This document shows positions 39,214 through 46,533 of a DNA stretch of 59,156 nt, piece after piece. Under the pieces are notes generated by a model that did no database searches, was not told the origin of the DNA, and saw only the letters and a program-made list of their open reading frames with translations. Position numbers and translations under genes: made by a program. The first letter of the stretch is position 1, and every line of letters starts with the position of its first letter. Source of the DNA: a virus; the IMG/VR virus record IMGVR_UViG_3300042876_000338, positions 1-59,156 of that record. The stretch is one strand, 5' to 3'.

Positions 39214-40680
39214 CTATCCCGGTTCCTCGTCGGACGCAAGTCCCGCGGCCTTCGCGAGCGGGGCAAGCTGCGTGAGCAGCGCCGCCGCGTACTGCTGGTT
39301 CGCGGGGTCGTTCGCCCACTCGTTGCCGAGCCGCGACTGGAACATGGTGATGATGTTGCCTCCCGCGGACTCGATCGCGGCCTGCGTCTCCTCGTCGCTC
39401 TGCATGGCGGCGATGATCGCCCCAGCGAGACCGTTGATGTCGGGGTCGCGCTGCGCGATCCGCATGACGATCTGATCGAGCACGGACACCTCGTTCCCCG
39501 CAGCCGCGGGCGGCTGCGCTCCGCTGAACGGCTGCTGCGGCGTCGCCGGAGCGGCTGGGCGCGGAGGCAGCGCAGGCGCCGCAGGCGGCTGCGTCATGCC
39601 GACGGCAACGCGCTCTCCCATCGCCGAGAAGAACGCCTTGGCGATCCCGCTCCATCCCTCCTCTTCCTGCGGCTTCGCGCCGAGACCCATCTCGATCGCG
39701 CTCGTCATCGTCTGGAGCATCGTGCGCGTCATCGTCGCCGACGCCTCGGACATGGCCGCCATGACCTTCGCGACCTCGGCGCCCTGATTGGCGACGCGCT
39801 CCATGAGCGTGTCCTGCCGCTTCTGCGCCTCCGCAGCGCGCGCCTCCTCACGCTGCTGATCCTCGCGACGGCGCGACTCCTCGCGCTCGATCCGCGCCTG
39901 CTCTGCGCGGACGCGCTCGACCTCGGCCGCGGAGCGCGACGTGAGGAGCGGCGCGACGAGCGGCGTGATCGCCGCGACGATCGTGGTGATCGTCTGCGTG
40001 ATGTCGGTCGTCGGAGCCTTCTGCGACGCGACCGTCTTGACGAGGTCACGAAGCTCGGCGAGGTGCGCGTCGCTTCGGCGCTGCGCCTCCTGCGACTCCC
40101 GCCGGATCGCCTCGATCTCGGCCTTGCGGCGGTCCTCGGCGAGCCGCTCGCGCTCCGCGGCAAGCTGCGCGCGGGCGTAGTCGACGTCGGCGCCGGGACG
40201 GTTGGGGTCGAAAGAGGGAACGGGAGGAACCCCGTTGGTTTGTCTTGGCGAGACGCTTCCCGAGGGGGCGCCTCCCGTTCCCATGCTGTTGGGGGTGGGG
40301 TACACGAGAGCCTTCGGCCCCATCCACCCGGGCGAGTCCACCGTCGCCCAATTGATCTTGTCGGAAGCGATCGGGGCGCCCGCGAGCGCGGGGAGCCGGA
40401 TCATCGCGGTCGTGCGGCCCACCTTCCGATCCACGGAGTGCGTGAGGTAGAGCAGGTAGCTCCCGCTCGAACCCGTGCCGCCCATGAGCGGCGGGATCCA
40501 CGAGTCGGCGTTGGCGATCTGCTCGACCGTGGCCGCGTCGAAGGTTGCGAGCGACTCGATCCGCCCGTTCGGCGAGTCCTGCCGCGCGATCTTCACGCGC
40601 CAGTCGTCGCCATCCTGCTGGGCGCGCGCGGCGAGCGCACCCATGATCTCGTCGTTGGTCCTGCCGGTCACGTCGTTCAT
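39214..40680 (-). CDS. Long coiled-coil structural protein, 488 aa
   Basis: An N-terminal globular part (residues 1-150, with YLLYLTHSVDRKVGRTTAMI) is followed by a highly charged coiled coil of Arg/Glu/Ala repeats (about 170-310), a Pro/Ala-rich linker (390-420) and a helical end. No hydrophobic tape-measure core and no enzyme motif. Could be a scaffold or internal virion protein. It is the last gene before the terminator. Confidence 0.75.
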   Translation of the reverse strand: MNDVTGRTNDEIMGALAARAQQDGDDWRVKIARQDSPNGRIESLATFDAATVEQIANADSWIPPLMGGTGSSGSYLLYLTHSVDRKVGRTTAMIRLPALAGAPIASDKINWATVDSPGWMGPKALVYPTPNSMGTGGAPSGSVSPRQTNGVPPVPSFDPNRPGADVDYARAQLAAERERLAEDRRKAEIEAIRRESQEAQRRSDAHLAELRDLVKTVASQKAPTTDITQTITTIVAAITPLVAPLLTSRSAAEVERVRAEQARIEREESRRREDQQREEARAAEAQKRQDTLMERVANQGAEVAKVMAAMSEASATMTRTMLQTMTSAIEMGLGAKPQEEEGWSGIAKAFFSAMGERVAVGMTQPPAAPALPPRPAAPATPQQPFSGAQPPAAAGNEVSVLDQIVMRIAQRDPDINGLAGAIIAAMQSDEETQAAIESAGGNIITMFQSRLGNEWANDPANQQYAAALLTQLAPLAKAAGLASDEEPG

Positions 40681-40689
40681 GGCATCTCC

Positions 40690-40962
40690 CTACTGCGGGG
40701 TTCCCGTGGGCTTGCTGGCGGCGGCCTGCTCACCGTCCGTGCCGTCGGACAGCATCACCGCGGCTTGCGTGCGGAGCGCCTCGGCGATCATGTTCACGGA
40801 GCACACGTTGGCCGGGTGGAAGAAGGCGCACGTGGGACCGAGGCACGGAACGGTCGCGATCTGCTGCGGAACTCCGGGCGCGACGAGCGCGGAAGGCGGC
40901 TGGATCACGGCCATGGTGAGCAGCGGGCAGACGGGAGGCTTGCGCGAAGCGGTAGGCTGCAT
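40690..40962 (-). CDS. Cys-containing small protein, 90 aa
   Basis: PCLGPTCAFFHPANVC near residues 39-54 gives three Cys and a His in a tight cluster, with another Cys at residue 12; zinc or Fe-S binding is possible. Pro-rich N-terminus and Ala/Ser-rich C-terminus. No family recognised. Confidence 0.72.
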   Translation of the reverse strand: MQPTASRKPPVCPLLTMAVIQPPSALVAPGVPQQIATVPCLGPTCAFFHPANVCSVNMIAEALRTQAAVMLSDGTDGEQAAASKPTGTPQ

Positions 40963-40971
40963 GGTGTTCTC

Positions 40972-41313
40972 CTAGTCCAGCGAGGGATCGGTGATGAGGC
41001 CGGTTGCCCGGCCGAGAAGGAAGTTCATCCCGGTCGTGTAGAACGGGAACGCGAGGATCGCGGGCCACGGCAGGACGTTGCAGTTGAACGCGGCGAGCCC
41101 CATCGCGAGGCCGATCCAGAAGCCGAAGCACGCGGGGCACTCCAGCAACGTGACGAACGTCTGCGCCCAGAAGCCGCCGACGTCCCAGAGCGCGAGGCGC
41201 ACGGGGCGCGAGATCCGAGAGTGGCCCACGATGTACGCGAGCCCGAAGGCGGCGACGGTGTAGACGATCCACCCGATGAGAAGTCCAACGTCGGTGCGCA
41301 GAAGCGAGATCAT
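40972..41313 (-). CDS. Multi-span membrane protein, 113 aa
   Basis: Three probable spans (residues 9-29, 48-70 and 75-95). A motif ECPACFGFWIGL resembles DUF1360-type small membrane proteins (CxxCxGFW). Overlaps the thioredoxin-like gene by four bases, which hints at a thiol-linked job. Confidence 0.76.
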   Translation of the reverse strand: MISLLRTDVGLLIGWIVYTVAAFGLAYIVGHSRISRPVRLALWDVGGFWAQTFVTLLECPACFGFWIGLAMGLAAFNCNVLPWPAILAFPFYTTGMNFLLGRATGLITDPSLD

Positions 41314-41612
41314 TCGTGGTCCTCCAGTGACAGGTCAGACTCAGCCTTCGCGATCCATGCCATGACCTGCTCGAACGACATGGTCCCTTCCTTCACGGCT
41401 GCTTTGTCCCCGATGCGGAAGATCCACGTTGGCGTTGCGCGGATCTTCACGCCGACGCGTGCCGCCGGGGCGCCGTTGACGTTCAGTTTCAACGCCATGA
41501 TCAGCGGGTGAGCGCGAGCGACTTCGTCGAAGACGGGTTCCGACTCTTCGCAGGCGCCGCACCCGGGCTGGAATAGGAATAGCAGTCGGCGAGCGCGTAG
41601 ATCGAGCGTCAC
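41310..41612 (-). CDS. Thioredoxin-like protein, 100 aa
   Basis: GTG at 41612 overlaps the upstream stop (GTGA). FLFQPGCGACEESEP (CGAC, residues 18-21) and the cis-Pro loop ATPTWIF near 59-65 are the two thioredoxin-fold signatures. No signal peptide, so cytoplasmic redox chemistry or polymerase/packaging support is likely. It is sandwiched between two membrane-protein genes. Confidence 0.84.
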   Translation of the reverse strand: MTLDLRARRLLFLFQPGCGACEESEPVFDEVARAHPLIMALKLNVNGAPAARVGVKIRATPTWIFRIGDKAAVKEGTMSFEQVMAWIAKAESDLSLEDHE

Positions 41613-41953
41613 GGCGCTGCTCCTTGCGCCCAGCACGTAGCGCCGAAGACCATGCCGAGGACGAACGCGGTGATCGGGGTCCACTTCGAATGGCGCTCGC
41701 CGCGAAGCCGCGTGGCACCGTCGCAGGCGAGTATGACGGCCGCGGCGACGATCAGCGGTATCGGCCGCATCGTGCGCCACGGATACCAGAAGTGCATCCC
41801 GAGCACGCCCCAGCCCCACGGCCAGATCGCCCAGAGTCGTGCGTCGGCGCGGGCCGCGCCGCTGATAGGCCGGTCTCCGCGGAGGAGCGCGATGGCTTCG
41901 ACGACGAGCGCGATCCCGAAGATGACGAGCAGGCTGATCTCGACCCAATCCAT
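41609..41953 (-). CDS. Multi-span membrane protein, 114 aa
   Basis: Three probable spans (residues 5-24, 61-80 and 92-110) with WAIWPWGWGVLG between them; short charged loops. Overlaps the thioredoxin-like gene. Unknown function. Confidence 0.76.
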   Translation of the reverse strand: MDWVEISLLVIFGIALVVEAIALLRGDRPISGAARADARLWAIWPWGWGVLGMHFWYPWRTMRPIPLIVAAAVILACDGATRLRGERHSKWTPITAFVLGMVFGATCWAQGAAP

Positions 41954-41961
41954 CGTGTCTC

Positions 41962-42168
41962 CTACTTGAAGAGGGACTCGACCTTCGACATGACGACGAT
42001 CCGCGCGAGCGGCCCGTAGGCGCGCTTCAACTCCTTCGCGATCCCGGTGAGCCCGAGGAGAAGCGTCATCCCCGCGCCCTTCACGTCGGACGCGTCCATG
42101 AGATCCGCGGCGGCGCGGAGCCGCGCCGCAGCATCGCGCCGCTGCGCTTCCGAGAGGATCTCGCTCAC
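41962..42168 (-). CDS. Small helical protein, 68 aa
   Basis: GTG at 42168 overlaps the stop of the upstream gene. Alanine- and Leu-rich helices (QRRDAAARLRAAADLMD, MTLLLGLTGIAKELKRAYG). Not hydrophobic enough to be a certain span. Unknown. Confidence 0.66.
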   Translation of the reverse strand: MSEILSEAQRRDAAARLRAAADLMDASDVKGAGMTLLLGLTGIAKELKRAYGPLARIVVMSKVESLFK

Positions 42169-42431
42169 GGCGTCGCCATACGCTTTCCCGCTTCCGCGGT
42201 GCACGCGATCAGGAACTCCGAAGTCACCGAGGAGCACACGTTGGCGTTCATGAGCGCCCGCGCGGCGCGAGTCGCCCAGCCCTTTCGTCCCGCGCGGACG
42301 TGCCCCGCTACGATCTCGTACGCACGCGCCATGGACTCGCGCGACTCCGCTTCGCGCTGCTTGCTCGCGGCCTTCGAGTCCCACACGAACGTCTTTCCGG
42401 TCTTCGCGTTCGTCAGCTTCACTCGCGCCAT
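42165..42431 (-). CDS. Small basic protein, 88 aa
   Basis: MARVKLTNAKTGKTFVWDSK at the start, then Ala/Arg-rich helices and two Cys (ANVCSSV, LIACTAE). Overlaps the next gene. Late-operon basic protein of unknown role. Confidence 0.7.
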   Translation of the reverse strand: MARVKLTNAKTGKTFVWDSKAASKQREAESRESMARAYEIVAGHVRAGRKGWATRAARALMNANVCSSVTSEFLIACTAEAGKRMATP

Positions 42432-42653
42432 CTAGAACCTCCACCGCAGGCCCGCGCCCGCATCCCATGATCGATCGGTCAGCACGCCCGCTTCGGCGTA
42501 CGCGCTCCACTTCTTCGAGAACCGCCACGTCGCTTCGAGCGCGGCGCGGCCCAGCACGTCGTTCGTTCCCAGCTTCCCCACGGCGTCGAGGTGAAGGTCG
42601 AGGTACTTGGACCCGACGGGCTCACGCTCGGCGGCCGACAGCCCGGACTCCAC
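42432..42653 (-). CDS. Short outer-membrane-barrel-like protein, 73 aa
   Basis: GTG at 42653 has no good ribosome site, and translation may be coupled to the holin gene. Alternating beta pattern KYLDLHLDAVGKLG, RAALEATWRFSKKWSAYAEAG and a final GAGLRWRF. Ending on Phe after alternating residues is the beta-signal of outer-membrane proteins. Too short for a full barrel and without signal peptide, so it may be a remnant or a virion beta protein. Confidence 0.55.
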   Translation of the reverse strand: MESGLSAAEREPVGSKYLDLHLDAVGKLGTNDVLGRAALEATWRFSKKWSAYAEAGVLTDRSWDAGAGLRWRF

Positions 42654-42682
42654 GCGCTCGTGCGGCGCGTCGAGCCGGGCGG

Positions 42683-43162
42683 CTAAGGGTTTGCCGGAAG
42701 CCCCGCGGGATCCGTGGAGGACACCGTCGGGTCGATCGGCGGAATCCCCCCGCGGAACTTCGTGGACTCGATCGCCGCTTCGAGGTGCGAGCCGATGAAC
42801 GAGTCGACGAGGCCCGGGGCAACGCCGAGGACGGAGACGATCTCCGCGAGGCCCTTCGCGCCGAGGTGCGCCTTGACCTTCGCGATGGCGTGGGCGCGAA
42901 TGATCGCCTTCTCGTCGTCGGTGATCTTGCCGTCCTTCGCGGCGTTGATCATGTCGGCCTTCATGGTGCCGTTCAGGTCGAGCACGACGGTCTGGACGGT
43001 GGAGACGAGGCGCGCGAGCACGCCCGCGAGGACCGCGTTCTTCGTCTTCACGTTGATCAGGTCGATCAGCTTCTTCCCGCCGAAGGTGATCAGCGCGGCG
43101 AGGACGGTGAACGCGGCGGGAACGACGATCTGGAGGAACATTGCCTGAATCTCGGGGCCCAT
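42683..43162 (-). CDS. Holin-like protein (Holin_LLH type), 159 aa
   Basis: ATG at 43162 follows TAAGGAG. One N-terminal span near 9-27 (LQIVVPAAFTVLAALITFG), then a charged region ARLVSTVQTVVLDLNGTMKAD and DGKITDDEKAIIRAHAIAKVKAHLGAKGL in order, the layout of the LLH-type phage holin family, with a Pro-rich end. It should time lysis by permeabilising the inner membrane. Confidence 0.82.
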   Translation of the reverse strand: MGPEIQAMFLQIVVPAAFTVLAALITFGGKKLIDLINVKTKNAVLAGVLARLVSTVQTVVLDLNGTMKADMINAAKDGKITDDEKAIIRAHAIAKVKAHLGAKGLAEIVSVLGVAPGLVDSFIGSHLEAAIESTKFRGGIPPIDPTVSSTDPAGLPANP

Positions 43163-43190
43163 GGTGGATCTCCTTAGAGTTTGAACTGGA

Positions 43191-43775
43191 CTACTTGAAG
43201 CCTTGCGCGGCGCGGAGGATCTTGTCGTAGGCCGCGCTCGACTCGCGCTGCGCGCGGCGGTCCTTCGGGGTGAAGAAGCTGCGCTCCTGCGGGCATCCGC
43301 CGTAGGGCGGGGTCACGGAGAGTTCACGGTCCTCTTCCGTCCACGCAGCGCACACGCCAAGCTCACCGAGGGCGTGCTCGACGTCGTGATCGATCTCGCG
43401 AACGTCGAGCGGAAGCTCGGTGCTCTCGGCGCCGAGGATCTCCGCGCGCATCTTGTTCAGGATGTCGCCGCCTTCGCGATTCGACGGATCGCTGAACTTC
43501 TTTTTGACTGTCAGCCAGTCCTGATTGCGGAAGTGCGCGCAGAGGTGACACAGCGTCGACTGATCGAGCGCCATCTCGTACGCCGTCGTCTCCTGCCCGA
43601 TCCGCGTGAGCTTCTCGGCGACGACCTTGCGTCCCTCGACGGCCTGATTGCCCAGCGCGATCGACACGGGAGCCATCACGACGTGCGTGGCCTTCTCCTC
43701 TTCGGGCTCCGCATGCTGACCGCGCTCGTCCACGCCGCCGCGGTGGATCTCGATCTTCTCATCGGCGATCTGCAT
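43191..43775 (-). CDS. Hypothetical protein with Cys pairs, 194 aa
   Basis: ATG at 43775 follows GGAGGAACCC; it overlaps the upstream gene by 17 bases. CHLCAHFRNQDW near 75-86 and two later Cys (GVCAAW, YGGCPQ) suggest metal binding. The middle is acidic and helical. Unknown role, early in the late operon. Confidence 0.76.
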   Translation of the reverse strand: MQIADEKIEIHRGGVDERGQHAEPEEEKATHVVMAPVSIALGNQAVEGRKVVAEKLTRIGQETTAYEMALDQSTLCHLCAHFRNQDWLTVKKKFSDPSNREGGDILNKMRAEILGAESTELPLDVREIDHDVEHALGELGVCAAWTEEDRELSVTPPYGGCPQERSFFTPKDRRAQRESSAAYDKILRAAQGFK

Positions 43776-44112
43776 CGGGTTCCTCCCATGCCGGATTCGA
43801 GGCGAGGGTGTCGGGATTCGCACGGTGAGCCGCGGGGACGAAGCTCACCGGGTCGCGCTCGAACTCGGCGTACGTGCGGCGCACGATCTCGCGCATCCAC
43901 CCGAAGGCGGCCATTCGCGCCTCGAAAAGCGCGCGCTTGACCGCCCAGAACTGATCACGGTCCTGAGCGACGGGGGCGACCAGCTTCAGCAGGTTCCTGA
44001 CGTGCGCCGCAGGGGGTAGGCCAAGCTCGGCCGCTTGCTCGATCAGCCAGTCCCACTCGGGAGCGGTCATGTCGAGGCGCACTTGACGTGCTGCATAGCG
44101 AGGCGGTGCCAT
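43759..44112 (-). CDS. Ribbon-helix-helix-like protein, 117 aa, first gene of the late operon
   Basis: The N-terminal RQVRLDMTAPEWDWLIEQAAE and the next helix PPAAHVRNLLKLVA follow the strand-helix-helix outline of RHH regulators. A longer helical tail follows. ATG at 44112 falls next to the predicted transcription start, so the mRNA may be leaderless; no SD is visible. A late-gene regulator is a reasonable guess. Confidence 0.72.
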   Translation of the reverse strand: MAPPRYAARQVRLDMTAPEWDWLIEQAAELGLPPAAHVRNLLKLVAPVAQDRDQFWAVKRALFEARMAAFGWMREIVRRTYAEFERDPVSFVPAAHRANPDTLASNPAWEEPDADRR

Positions 44113-44119
44113 GCAACGT

Positions 44120-44147
44120 AACGTAGGGCATCGTATGGCAGGGTCAA
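44120..44147 (-). promoter_or_regulatory. Promoter TTGACC-N16-TACGTT for the late operon
   Basis: On the minus strand TTGACC (44147-44142) is followed after 16 bases by TACGTT (44125-44120). The expected transcription start falls within a base or two of the ATG at 44112. A second TACGTT overlaps at 44120-44115. Confidence 0.5.
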
Positions 44148-44297
44148 AAATGCTACGGCAACCCTACGTACGGGTCAGACGCACCTCCGGGACGCGGGAA
44201 AAGTCAGGCGGGGGTACGGGGAGGAGCGCCGTTGAGGGATCTCTCCCGATAAACGATTTCCCCCGGCCGCGTGAGACCCCCCCTACTCCCAATGAGT

Positions 44298-44326
44298 TTA
44301 TAGGTGAAGGGAAACATTCCTACTAT
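44298..44326 (+). promoter_or_regulatory. Candidate promoter TTATAG-N17-TACTAT
   Basis: TACTAT at 44321-44326 within an AT-rich run is a good -10; the -35 at 17 bases (TTATAG, 44298-44303) is weak. It would drive the gene at 44401, which has AAAGGAG 15 bases ahead of its ATG. Confidence 0.4.
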
Positions 44327-44400
44327 ATAAAAACAGCGATGATGTGCTAATGTAGCTTCCTAGGGTTTCGATTTATTTTATTCGAAAGGAGTTACGTACT

Positions 44401-45078
44401 ATGGACTCTGCGGATCTGCTGAACCAGTTGCTCCCCTTCGAAGAGTACCTTCGTGCAACGAAGACGCCGGTCACCGCGTACCAGTATCGGGCACACGCGG
44501 CCCACATCCTTCGCTTCCTCGGCCCCGCCGTGCAGCAGCTTGACGAAGCTGCGTGGCGGGACATGGAAGCGGCGCCGACGGAGGACGTGCGTCTTCGCGC
44601 CGTTCGTCGCACGGCATGGCGCGCCTTCGTCGAGTGGCTGAAGGCGGAACGCGAGACGACGGGGATCTACGCCCCCGCGATCCGCAAGGCGGGACGGGTG
44701 AAGGCCACAGTCACCTCGCGTGACGTGCTGCTCTACGCGCTCTACGCGAAGGTCGGGATGCCCTCGGCCATCACGCGGCTTCGGTGGGGCAACGTCAAGG
44801 AGGGGCTCGACCGCGCGGAGTTGACCTTGCACGCTGGGCACCCGTCGCAGTTCGCCTTCTGGGTCACGCGGGCGTGGATCATGGCCGTGCGCGAGTCGTC
44901 GTTCCCCTACTCGATCCCCGCACGCAGCGCCCCGGTGTTCCCCGCGGAGCCCGAGGGTGACAAGATGCTCTCCGAGTGGCGGATCCCCGTCATCGCGGAT
45001 CGCGTCGTGGACGCACTGCATCGACGGCTGATTAAGCCGTGGGTCGCCCCGACGAACCTACACGGCCTCGACGTCTAG
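44401..45078 (+). CDS. Degenerate tyrosine-recombinase-like protein, 225 aa
   Basis: The N-terminal 100 residues look like a recombinase core-binding domain (PFEEYLRATKTPVTAYQYRAHAAHILRFLG ... AWRAFVEWLKAER in order). The second half keeps fold-like segments (SAITRLRWGNVKEG) but lacks the HxxR box and the C-terminal catalytic Tyr. It is probably not an active integrase; it may be a DNA-binding regulator or decayed recombinase. The stop overlaps the stop of the convergent ATPase gene in a shared CTAG. Confidence 0.72.
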   Translation: MDSADLLNQLLPFEEYLRATKTPVTAYQYRAHAAHILRFLGPAVQQLDEAAWRDMEAAPTEDVRLRAVRRTAWRAFVEWLKAERETTGIYAPAIRKAGRVKATVTSRDVLLYALYAKVGMPSAITRLRWGNVKEGLDRAELTLHAGHPSQFAFWVTRAWIMAVRESSFPYSIPARSAPVFPAEPEGDKMLSEWRIPVIADRVVDALHRRLIKPWVAPTNLHGLDV

Positions 45079-46394
45079 TCGTAGGCTTCCGGTGGGACTT
45101 CGTCCTCGCCGGGAGGCGGGCCGATCGCGTCGTCGAAGACGGGCTCCGGGGCGGTGTAGAACGCGCCCCGGCGCTCCGTCACGCCGACCCGTACGTAGTA
45201 CGGCTCGCCGTTCACAACGTGCGCCACGCGGATCACGTTCTCCTCGATCAGCGTTTCGAGAAGGTGCGTTCCGTCGCGCTTCGTCATCTTCGCTTCCGTC
45301 CAGAGCGCGCCACGGCGGATCGGCTTCGCGTCGATCAGCGTGAGCAGCCGTCTGCGGTCACGCATCGCCTTGTCGGGCGCGAGCCACTCACCGATCGCGA
45401 GCACGCTTTGCACGTGGAGGTCGACGATCTTCAACGCGGCGGCCATCGCCTCGTCGTCGATCTTCCACGCGAACCCCGTGCGCGCCCGTCCCCAATCCCA
45501 CGCGAGGAGCCCGGCGGCCTTCAGCACCATGCCGCTCGCGCGGCCGATACCGGGGGCGATCTCCTTGTGCTTCACGTCGGCCGCGATCTTCGCGACGTTC
45601 GCCTGCCACTCCGCGCGGAGCTTCGCCGCGCCCGGCGTCAGCCCGTCGCACGGCGCGTAGCCCCCGACTTCGTACGCCGAGGCGCCCGCGGCTAGGAGCC
45701 CTTGCAGGTACTTCACCAACTGCTCTTCCCACGCGACGTTGTTCACCGGAGTTTCGATGTACCGTGCGCGCGACGCGAGGATCGTGAAGTGCCGAGCGAG
45801 GAATCCTTCGCTCCAGTCGACGCCTTCGGTGTGCTTTTCGATGTAGCCCGGCGCGATGCCGCAGAGGAGTGACAACCGTGGCGTTTCAACCGTAACGCCC
45901 TTGCCGTTCGCCTTGCGTCTCGACATGGGCGCGCTGTCGTATGCTTCCGTCAGCTTCGTCTTGATCGCGTTCGCGTAGCCCTTCTCGGCCTGCGCGAGCA
46001 GCGACGAATACTCAGGAAGGAACACGATCTGCTGCGGATTCGCGTGGAGTTCATCGACGATTGACTCGGCGGATCCGAAGGCCGCGCCATGTCGATCAGG
46101 CATCGCGAGCTTCACCATCCGCCGCGCAAGTTCGATCGCCGTAGACTTGCGCGAGTCCGTCGAGTTGCCGACTAGCAGTCCGTAGATCGGCATGTAGATC
46201 GACAAGCCGAATGGCACGCAATAGTCGATCGGAACGCTTTGCGAGAGGACTGTCAGCCCCGCGACTAGGTGGTAGGCGAGGTTCGCGTCGGTCGCCTGAG
46301 ACGCCCACTTCACGTAACCTTTGAGCCAACCCTGTTGAGGGATAGCTGCAATCGCTTGCTCTTCAAGGATCGGCCCCGCATTGATACTCTGCAC
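45075..46394 (-). CDS. DUF3987-like P-loop ATPase (helicase/primase-associated), 439 aa
   Basis: The GTG start at 46394 has GGGAGG six bases upstream and lies 38 bases below a promoter; longer in-frame readings run through that promoter. LLVGNSTDSRKSTAIEL near 74-90 is a variant P-loop and IVFLPEYSSLL near 123 a Walker-B-like strand, followed by LARHFTILASRARY. The pattern resembles DUF3987 proteins of mobile elements, usually linked to replication initiation. The end carries a winged-helix-like part (LLETLIEENVIRVAH). Confidence 0.78.
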   Translation of the reverse strand: MQSINAGPILEEQAIAAIPQQGWLKGYVKWASQATDANLAYHLVAGLTVLSQSVPIDYCVPFGLSIYMPIYGLLVGNSTDSRKSTAIELARRMVKLAMPDRHGAAFGSAESIVDELHANPQQIVFLPEYSSLLAQAEKGYANAIKTKLTEAYDSAPMSRRKANGKGVTVETPRLSLLCGIAPGYIEKHTEGVDWSEGFLARHFTILASRARYIETPVNNVAWEEQLVKYLQGLLAAGASAYEVGGYAPCDGLTPGAAKLRAEWQANVAKIAADVKHKEIAPGIGRASGMVLKAAGLLAWDWGRARTGFAWKIDDEAMAAALKIVDLHVQSVLAIGEWLAPDKAMRDRRRLLTLIDAKPIRRGALWTEAKMTKRDGTHLLETLIEENVIRVAHVVNGEPYYVRVGVTERRGAFYTAPEPVFDDAIGPPPGEDEVPPEAYD

Positions 46395-46431
46395 TCCGCG
46401 CCTCCCGCGCTCGTCCTGCCCCGTGCGTCGC

Positions 46432-46460
46432 AAGCTAGGCGCGTGACGGGTTCCCGTCAA
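46432..46460 (-). promoter_or_regulatory. Promoter TTGACG-N17-TAGCTT (minus strand)
   Basis: TTGACG reads on the minus strand at 46460-46455 and TAGCTT at 46437-46432, 17 bases apart. It faces away from the plus promoter at 46465 with only four bases between the -35 boxes. Confidence 0.7.
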
Positions 46461-46464
46461 GGAG

Positions 46465-46493
46465 TTGACGCGAGCGAGGTGGCCGCGTAGGGT
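46465..46493 (+). promoter_or_regulatory. Promoter TTGACG-N17-TAGGGT (plus strand)
   Basis: TTGACG 46465-46470 and TAGGGT 46488-46493 are 17 bases apart. The back-to-back arrangement with the minus promoter at 46432-46460 couples the ATPase and helicase genes. The box overlaps any start at 46465, so translation must begin downstream. Confidence 0.68.
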
Positions 46494-46533
46494 GCTCTCG
46501 CTGGCAGCAAGCAGCGGTTCCTCGGGAGGGAAC

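Larger units (their letters stand above)
44113..44400. promoter_or_regulatory. Intergenic AT-rich switch region
   Basis: This 288-base gap between divergent units holds the candidate promoters at 44120-44147 (minus) and 44298-44326 (plus), a GGGATCTCTCCC-type small palindrome near 44238 and an AT-rich run (44290-44400) that stands out in a GC-rich genome. I see no gene in it. It is a candidate control region or replication origin. Confidence 0.6.

Noticed and set aside
39073-41511. Plus-strand open frame of 812 codons
   Set aside because: It is antisense to five well-supported minus genes, Arg/Gly/His-rich as GC-rich antisense frames are, and has no ribosome site.
46465-46533. N-terminal extension of the helicase gene from a TTG at 46465
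   Set aside because: The codon is the -35 box of the plus promoter; TTG 46534 has a strong SD.
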